NCBI GenBank assembly: GCA_009760855.2
Contig: WPIO01000069.1
Location: forward strand, 543,501-607,500
DNA length: 64,000 bases
Origin: Cristatella mucedo
Lineage: Eukaryota; Bryozoa; Phylactolaemata; Cristatellidae
Direction of reading: 5' to 3'
Made by a program: the position numbers and the translations under genes. The stretch's first letter is position 1, and the number at the start of each line of letters is the position of its first letter. Shown here in pieces: positions 57,433 to 64,000 of this stretch. A model generated the notes under the pieces. It made no database searches, was not told the DNA's origin, and worked only from the letters and a program-made list of their open reading frames with translations.

Positions 57433-57744
57433 TTTTTTTAAATAATGATTATTCTTATAAGGAAGGGGCTCGGAATAACCCAAATTCATTCCCCTTTAAG
57501 ATTCTGTAGCTATAACGTGGCAGAGTTAGCACAAGCTCGAGGCAAAAATGATGCTCCAGGCATCTTCACTTCGGTAGGTCACATAGCATTTCAGAAGCCA
57601 TTGAAATTGTGACAGTACAGGATACGAGAGATATGCTTGTGTGTAATATCATATCCTTAATATGAGATGCTATGAATTATGGAGTCGTTCTTTCTGTGCA
57701 GTTTGTTACTACTATAGAATCTGTGACTTATGTCGCTTGCATCG
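57433..57744. other. No recognisable gene
   Basis: No open frame or repeat recognised. Confidence 0.4.
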
Positions 57745-57957
57745 GTACTTTCATGCTACTCACTACCTCAACTGCCCTCCGACTCAGCTATGCTGCTCAC
57801 TTTCTGTTTTTTACTTGAGATGACGTTGGTTGGCTACCTAATAAGTACCGAAAGTTACTTTGGCTGTTAGTGAACTGTGGAAAAATCTCCTGCCTTGCAA
57901 TCAGTTAATCTCTATGGCTTTATATAGATTAAAGGCGGAGATGCATTACATTAAATT
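57745..57957 (+). mobile_element. LINE-B terminal fragment
   Basis: Very end of the LINE-B ORF (ctactcactacctcaactgc), 3' UTR and a short tail gatgcattacattaaattac. Diverged. Confidence 0.7.
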
Positions 57958-58520
57958 ACTGTATCCTCACAACTTGCCATGAAATAGACCCTGACGTGCC
58001 GATGGCCGAGAAGCCTTATTATGCTATGGTCTTTCAACAAAGTGTGTCAATACTACAAAAAATGAGATCGTTAACTACCTTGGTTACGTGCCAATTAGTC
58101 GTTTTATTTTGACACTCTTGAGAGCTGCCAAAGAGGCAAATTTCCATTCTCATGCCGTGTGATCAAGAGGGCGATGTTTGTATATCCCCCCACTTCTAGG
58201 TTGTGGTCGATTCCTGTTCGAATTTCCATTGACATGGTAAGATTACTATTAGTGATTGCTTTGTGGCTCACCTCGCTAATTTTACGATTTTTCCCATGAG
58301 ATTTGAAGTTTTTTTGGCGTAAGTTCATGATCATCGAGCCCCGTCCTGTGGACCAACTTCGTAGAGCTATGATTATACAGAACCTCATATTTTGTTGTAA
58401 AAAATATGTATTTAACTTCTCAATCTGCTTGCCATTATAAAATGCAAATTGTAGGTGTTTCAATATGCCTATTTAATGAAGCTACAGAATAACTACAGCG
58501 ACTATCACTCTAGCCTTCTT
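57958..58520. other. No recognisable gene
   Basis: A minus-strand open stretch at 58104-58463 contains SHGKNRKISEVSHKAITN; no ATG at its start and no family recognised. Likely chance. Confidence 0.3.
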
Positions 58521-58524
58521 TAAT

Positions 58525-58556
58525 CGGAAACCGCCTTACCTAGTGCGCCATCACGG
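58525..58556 (-). mobile_element. SINE family 2 head fragment
   Basis: Minus-strand GGCGCACTAGGTAAGGCGG matches the tRNA-like head of the family 2 copies; no B box follows. Confidence 0.35.
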
Positions 58557-58609
58557 TTCTCCCGGTCTTTCTTCTTCCGGTCTAAGACCTGAGGCTAAGT
58601 ACGGGTATA

Positions 58610-58651
58610 TTATAATAATTATAGCAATAAGAACTTAATCGGAGAACTTAA

Positions 58652-58724
<73 letters not shown>

Positions 58725-59025
58725 GCGCTTTACATTTGCTGCAAAGGGAAATGCAATTGAATGGTAAGTAAAATCATGCTTGATAAACAAACAAAATGAA
58801 TAACACGGTTAGGGTGACAAGCACAGGGTCAGCATGCAAATGTGGTTAGTGGCAGCATGCACAGTGTCAGCACGCATAAGCACATGAAGGACGAATCACA
58901 GGTACCCACGAAATGCTGTCCTAAATAGGTGTGTTTTTAAGTTCTTTTAAATGTGGTCAGGTCGGGGGATGTTCTGGCACAGGCCGGGTGGGAGTTCCAG
59001 GCTTTGGGAGCATACGAACTAATTA
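58610..59025 (-). mobile_element. LINE-A 3' fragment with expanded CT run
   Basis: Tail, hairpin region, 3' UTR and start of the C-terminal zone (gggagcatacgaacta). The loop-side CTCTCTCT of the hairpin has expanded into a long run (58653-58722). The rest is close to consensus, so this is a young copy. Confidence 0.8.
58653..58722. repeat. (CT)n microsatellite inside LINE-A tail
   Basis: About 35 CT dinucleotides, exactly where other LINE-A copies carry a short CTCTCT. Confidence 0.95.
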
Positions 59026-59409
59026 TTATTAAATATATTAGGTTTTTTTTTTTCATGGCAGCTACAAATATACATAACGCGGGTGATAAACAGCGGGTGC
59101 AGGGCTCAGGAAGCGATTCATCTTCATTGGCTAGGCGATGAAATTGAATATGAGATCACTATTGGCATTCTCGATTGTTAGCATTGAGTTACTGCAAGCA
59201 ATTAAGGGAGTTGAGTTTTGTGGTGATTTTACTTAGGCAGAACATTGCAATAACGAATTGTCACCTTAAGGATAGACTTTCTGGTGTTTATTTTACTGAC
59301 AATGAATTGTGAGAAACTATATGATAAATCACCGAAATGATCACTAGCTAAGGCTATAATCTTAGCACAGGTACAGAGATTTCTTATGGTAGCTATCTTC
59401 ATTTAGGAT

Positions 59410-60000
59410 ATTGAAATTTGACCAAGTTACTTATTTAATGGAGCATAAATTGGCCTTCTAAGAAAGATTGGTACGATCCTAATAATAATTATTATAAAAT
59501 AATTATAATAAAAATAATAAAATAATTGGTTTGATCCACAGCAGGCTTCTAATGTCATTCGATAGATATTCAGCCTTGAACATTTGAGTTTTCTCAAGCT
59601 TGTGATTATTAAGAAATAGATAGTTTCTTTTTCTTTGCTAAATAAAGATGCAAGAGTGAGACAGTGCACTCAGTTAGAGGCTCTAACTCGTCCAGGCGGT
59701 AAGCTAGTTTTGTGTTTCAACATTGCGCCAGTGAGAACAGGTTAGAATTTAAACATGGAAGCTCAAGATTGCAAGATATTTTCATACTTGAAGCATTGAA
59801 ATCGGATGTCCAAGCGTTTCGCTGCTAAGGGATGAAAATAGATACCGAAGTGGGCAAAAACTGCCGGCGTAGTGAGATCAACTTGTGGTCAGATGCACAA
59901 AATTTGTTGATAGCAGGAGAGAATAGCGTGCAATCGCTGGAGAATATTAGATGGGTAATATGACCTTTGTTATGAGAGGGTTATGCACTTGAGCTGCAAG
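59410..60000 (-). mobile_element. LINE-A endonuclease and linker remnant
   Basis: The minus strand reads NKGHITHLIFSSDCTLF followed by CASDHKLISLRRQ. This matches the GH..TL.......SDH pattern at the C-terminal end of APE-type endonucleases of L2/CR1 LINEs. Nearer 59420-59620 it matches the linker seen at 31250-31360. The only endonuclease trace in the window; heavily decayed. Confidence 0.6.
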
Positions 60001-60689
60001 AGACAATTATTTTGGAAATCCATGAATTTCGGTACATAAGGCTTCATTCAAGCCGGCGAAATAAATCTAAAAATAACCCTCAAAAATGAGAGGATGATTT
60101 CTGGCACATAGAATCCGCAAGAAGTATTAAAATCTTAAATGTACGAGGTCATTGTGCCAGGGGAGGCGAGATATCGATGTTATCAGTAGAAAACTGCTCA
60201 TGGTAAGTCTACAAACAAGAGATTCGAAAGAGCTCTTTGATGGGACCCGCTAACGCTAGACATAGCGATCGAAGGATACGCTGACGGCACCTTGACCACC
60301 AGATTCTCTTGATCGTAGACATAAATATGTATCCAAAAAATAGAAAATGTAAGATATAAGCTGTGTGCAAGCAAAACTCTGCCCAAAATTCAAATTCATT
60401 TCTGTTGCTCCATACATAATTCGCTGAGCCATGGATTTTACGTGGCATAAATAAGGTGTTCTAGCTGAACATCTTAAGAATGCCAGGGAGATTAAAAGAG
60501 ATAATACAAGCAGGAAAATCCTATATCCGAATATAAATTCATTTCTTTTAACACCGTCAGCCACGCTAAATTCGCTAGGTGGATGATTGTAGTTGTAAGT
60601 TCTTTGTCTTTTAATCGGCTTGCCAACAAAAGAATGGTATATTTAGCGATTCATCAGCAATCCTACCATCATCGCCTGAAGGTATAATA
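60001..60689. other. No recognisable gene
   Basis: Could be more of the LINE-A endonuclease, but I cannot align it. A minus-strand open stretch (60256-60564) with a hydrophobic run IFLLVLSLLISLAFL is unrecognised. Confidence 0.35.
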
Positions 60690-61490
60690 ATAATGAGAAT
60701 AATAACACAATAAAGCGCCATTTGAAAACTCAATCTCTTTCTCGGCGCTTTACATTGCTGCAAAGGAAACATGATTGGATGGCTAGTGGTAGCATCTCAG
60801 TAAACGACAAGAATAACTTGGTCAGGGGTGACATGCATGGGGTCGGGATTCAAGTGTGATAAGTAGCAGCATGCACAGTGTCAGCATGCATAAGCACATA
60901 CAGGACGAAGCACAGGGACCCAGTAAATGCTGTCCTGAATAGGTGCGTTTTTAATTGTGTTTAATGTTGCTAAGTCAAAGGATGTCGTCACGCAAGTCGG
61001 AAATGAGCTGCAGGTTTTGTAAGCATACGCTAAAGGCACGGTCTCCAAAAGATTTGAGGTTTGTACGAGGTATAAGTAAGCATTTAGATTCCGAAAAGCG
61101 GGTGATACGATGCTTAGCCTGATGAGGCAGTAGATTTAATTGGTAGGCTGAAGCCAAAGAATGGAGTGATCAAAAAGTAAGCAACAAAATCTTGAAGTCG
61201 ACGCGTTGCTTGACTGGTATCCAGCGCAGGTCGGTGAGAAGTGGTGTGATGTGGCAACTTCGACGCTTACGACTGACAAGCCTAGCTGTAGCGCTTAGAC
61301 AGCTGTCAGTATTTGATTGCACAAGCCGGTACACCAGCAAGCTGTGAGTTACAGAAGTAAAGAAAGAATGTTACAAATACATGGACCAACTTTGATGCTT
61401 TATCCATATCTAAACAAGCCCGAACTGTAGCAACGCTATGTAGCTAAAAGTAGGCAGACTTGATAGTGGACCATTTGCGGTCGTCTAACT
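60690..61490 (-). mobile_element. LINE-A 3' fragment
   Basis: Tail and hairpin at 60690-60760, 3' UTR, C-terminal zone (NLKSFGDRAFS at about 61040), HWLPV zone near 61200, and 5' end near the DDHISS zone at 61490. Frameshifted. Confidence 0.8.
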
Positions 61491-64000
61491 GGTATGGGTA
61501 ACTTGACCACGGCTTTTCCTTCAGAGTCATTGAGGTGAACGTTAGCCTCTCCTAGAACTTGCTATACTCTATTGGTCGTTAGCCACAGGCCGCTTCGCCT
61601 AGACCTCCAGCTTGCGGGCATCAAACGGCAAAACAATTGTCAAAATCGAAATTCTCGCCCTTCCCCCTTTCTGAGCTCATGATATTGTGCACAAAAAGCA
61701 CAACTTACAGCGAGTCTCTTGAAAAGGCGGCTTATTAAAATCCCAGCCCTTGCTCTGGAGATGTGTGGCTGCTACTATGCCTGGGGTGATGGCGACGGTG
61801 GCTTGTGAAATCTGCTCACCTTTACCGAGACTGCTGAGCATAGCGGAAGCATTTCCCGCGCCAGACTGGCTGGCGATCGCTGAATTAAATGTTCGTTCAC
61901 CAAACAGGCTCTCTACCAGGAGTCCTTGGGACCAACACTACCGTATCTGAGGAGCCGGGCAAGGTCAGATTATGCAACAGTTACCCAGTCGATATCAGGC
62001 AAAGCGATAGGCGGATTCTTCGGCGCCATCGTCGGTGAGTGAAGGTAGACGCGGGCTCATGCGCACTCGAGACAAGCTTGCACACGCAGGAACATATAGT
62101 TTGTTCGAACACCTCACTCTGCTTTGGGTTGAGGAGCTGCTTGCTCAAGCACTTAATCAGAATACGTAGGAGTTTCCTCTACAGGAAAAGACTTAAGCCA
62201 ATTTTACAATTTAATGGTGTTCACGTAGCTCACTGATTTGCATTCACTTCTTTGTGCAGTTTCTTTTTCTTCTGTCAATTTTTGTTTCTCAAAAGTTTAA
62301 ACTTCTTTTTCTTCCGATTCACTTTCGTGATCTGTCATTTAACTTTCGATTTCCATCAGCTCGTCGTACCCCTTTGAGCTATTTTATTTAATTAGTTTCG
62401 GAGTCACGAGTTCAGTGGTTTTCTTTTGTAAGGCCGATTTACTCATTTTACTTTTCGCGATCAACTGTATTTATATTCTGGTTCAATGGTTTTGTTCATT
62501 TAAGCTTTAATAGTAATACGGTTACCGTTAAATCTTAAGCAGATTGAATCGGCCTATCCCTGGCTTCGGATGCTGAAGCTTCTAGTCCCTGCGGGTCTAA
62601 GTAAGTCTAACTGTTTAACTTCCACGAGCACTTCGAAGTCGTTACCAGTTTATGCTATTCATGTTAATTGTATCATCTATTCATAATTTGTGCCTTTACA
62701 TGTCGACGGCAAGTGAAAGTTATCTCACCTAGCCCGTACCTTCTCTAGATGCATTTCAGCCATTCTTCCTTGACGCAGGCCATATTTGCCTGGGCTTGAT
62801 CAGCGAACTCCCATCCAATGATTAGAAAAGTGCCCCTGACTGGTCTGCTACACTATCGCTACCTAGCTGATTAGCCTCCGTCTTGGTATGGCGAGCTGCT
62901 ACGTAGTATGCCCGTCGAGCGTACTGAAGAGAAAGCCGATATACCGTCGTCGCCCCAGATTCGGTGCATAAATTGTTGCTCCTGACGCTTGTGAGGGTGT
63001 CTTTTTAATCTCTCACTCGTCTTTGCCTCAAGCAGCAGCTGCTTTGGAAGAGGCAACGATGATGCAACCGTTTCCTTGTGCGCCGATGCACTTGTTTGTA
63101 TATTCATGCGGGCCACTGCCTGGGTGCCTAAAGTATGGGCAACGACTGGTCGCATCGCCAGCCGCAATCCTAATTGCATAGGCGAACACACTGCCTCTTG
63201 CTGTTCGGCATGACTTCAAAGAACTGGTCACGTTTAGGAAATCCTAGGCTTCCAAGTTTCGTTATGCAAAGCGCGACTCGGGCAGGGCGGAGCCAACGGA
63301 TGGCTTGGGCTAAACGGCTCGCGACCGCCGCTGAGAGATTCAAAATCAGCCCGCCGAACTCCCGAAGCGGCGCCCGACCCCAGCTCGGCGCAGTTAGGGT
63401 CACGAGTAGTGTACGAACTCGCGCCTGCATTGAGCCAGTCAGGTTGGCAGCGACTGATATATCATCAAGACATATCATCTCTGGTTCGGGTTCCGGTATA
63501 TTCTGGAGAAAAGACAACTTTTTAATGCTCTCTCTCGTGTTAAAATGTGGAAGCCAGCAATAATGTGTGTCATCTAAGCACCTCTCTTATTAATGGCAGC
63601 TTCAATCTTTGAAACGGCCGCGAGACATACGTTTGTATTGGACCGTGTGTGTGACACTTGCTCCTCTCTAAGTGTTAGATATACAGTTTGTCATGATCCG
63701 CGGGCATGCATGTTTTTAAAGCTCCGTCTCATTCTACATATTTTGTCAAACTCACACAAGGGGCTGCACATACCTTCCCAAGGTTGGCTTGCCAACCACT
63801 CCAATTGCATGAGCGCTTGGTGATATGCTCAGTATCGAATATGATCAGTATCAAAATAAAAATGATCCCTCATGGGCTAAAGATAGCATGTCCTTTTGAG
63901 AGGTGGTACTTCTGAGTCTGAGTAAGCCTTCATTGTTTAGCTAACCAGAATGCTAAGAGAGGCGGTAAGGTATAGAAAGAGTATTCCATGCCTACCTGAA
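61491..64000. other. No recognisable gene; GC-richer patch at 63170-63560
   Basis: No LINE or SINE matches. Around 63170-63560 the sequence is GC- and CpG-richer and both strands stay open for over 110 codons. Neither translation contains a family I know and neither opens with a convincing start and splice context. It could be an exon of a gene beyond the window. Confidence 0.3.

Overview
This is metazoan-type nuclear DNA, most likely from an invertebrate. It is AT-rich and gene-poor, with short GT-AG introns, polyadenylation signals, tRNA-derived SINEs, abundant microsatellites and many decayed L2/CR1-type LINE copies. There is no sign of bacterial operons, CRISPR arrays or organelle genes. 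I cannot name the species.

Two genes are well supported, both on the minus strand. One is a KLHDC-type kelch-repeat protein (2434-3504) with a polyadenylation signal just past its stop; a decayed duplicate lies beside it (about 4785-5735). The other is a compact three-exon gene (40094-40582) for a 96-residue secreted peptide with a clear signal sequence. No exon of it is long enough to stand out as an ORF; it appears only when splice sites are read. A weaker candidate is a CpG-rich first exon at 49450-49632 encoding a basic N-terminus plus a hydrophobic segment.

Much of the rest is two LINE families. LINE-A carries reverse transcriptase and the usual L2/CR1 C-terminal region, and its 3' end forms a short hairpin followed by (TTA)n. 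LINE-B is a related but distinct family with an (ACATT)n tail. LINE-A copies include fairly long relics (11396-13580, 13671-15300, 29210-31600, 44256-46196), many 3' fragments, tail-only insertions, and an endonuclease remnant (59410-60000). LINE-B is nested inside LINE-A at four places (12626-13053, 14863-15130, 39753-39781, 51984-52649). One SINE family shares the LINE-A tail, which suggests LINE-A mobilises it; a second tRNA-derived SINE family does not share that tail.

A long non-coding repeat occurs three times: about 15880-18945 and 18946-20756 in direct tandem, and 33360-38470 broken up by LINE and SINE insertions. A flanking block (15300-15875 versus 31700-33300) is inverted in one copy relative to the other, so the paralogues have been rearranged. 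Towards the right, 47.9-51.3 kb holds a TG-rich minisatellite, a telomere-like TTTAGGG patch, a CpG-rich block and a 38-bp C-rich minisatellite. The last 2.5 kb shows no recognisable gene.
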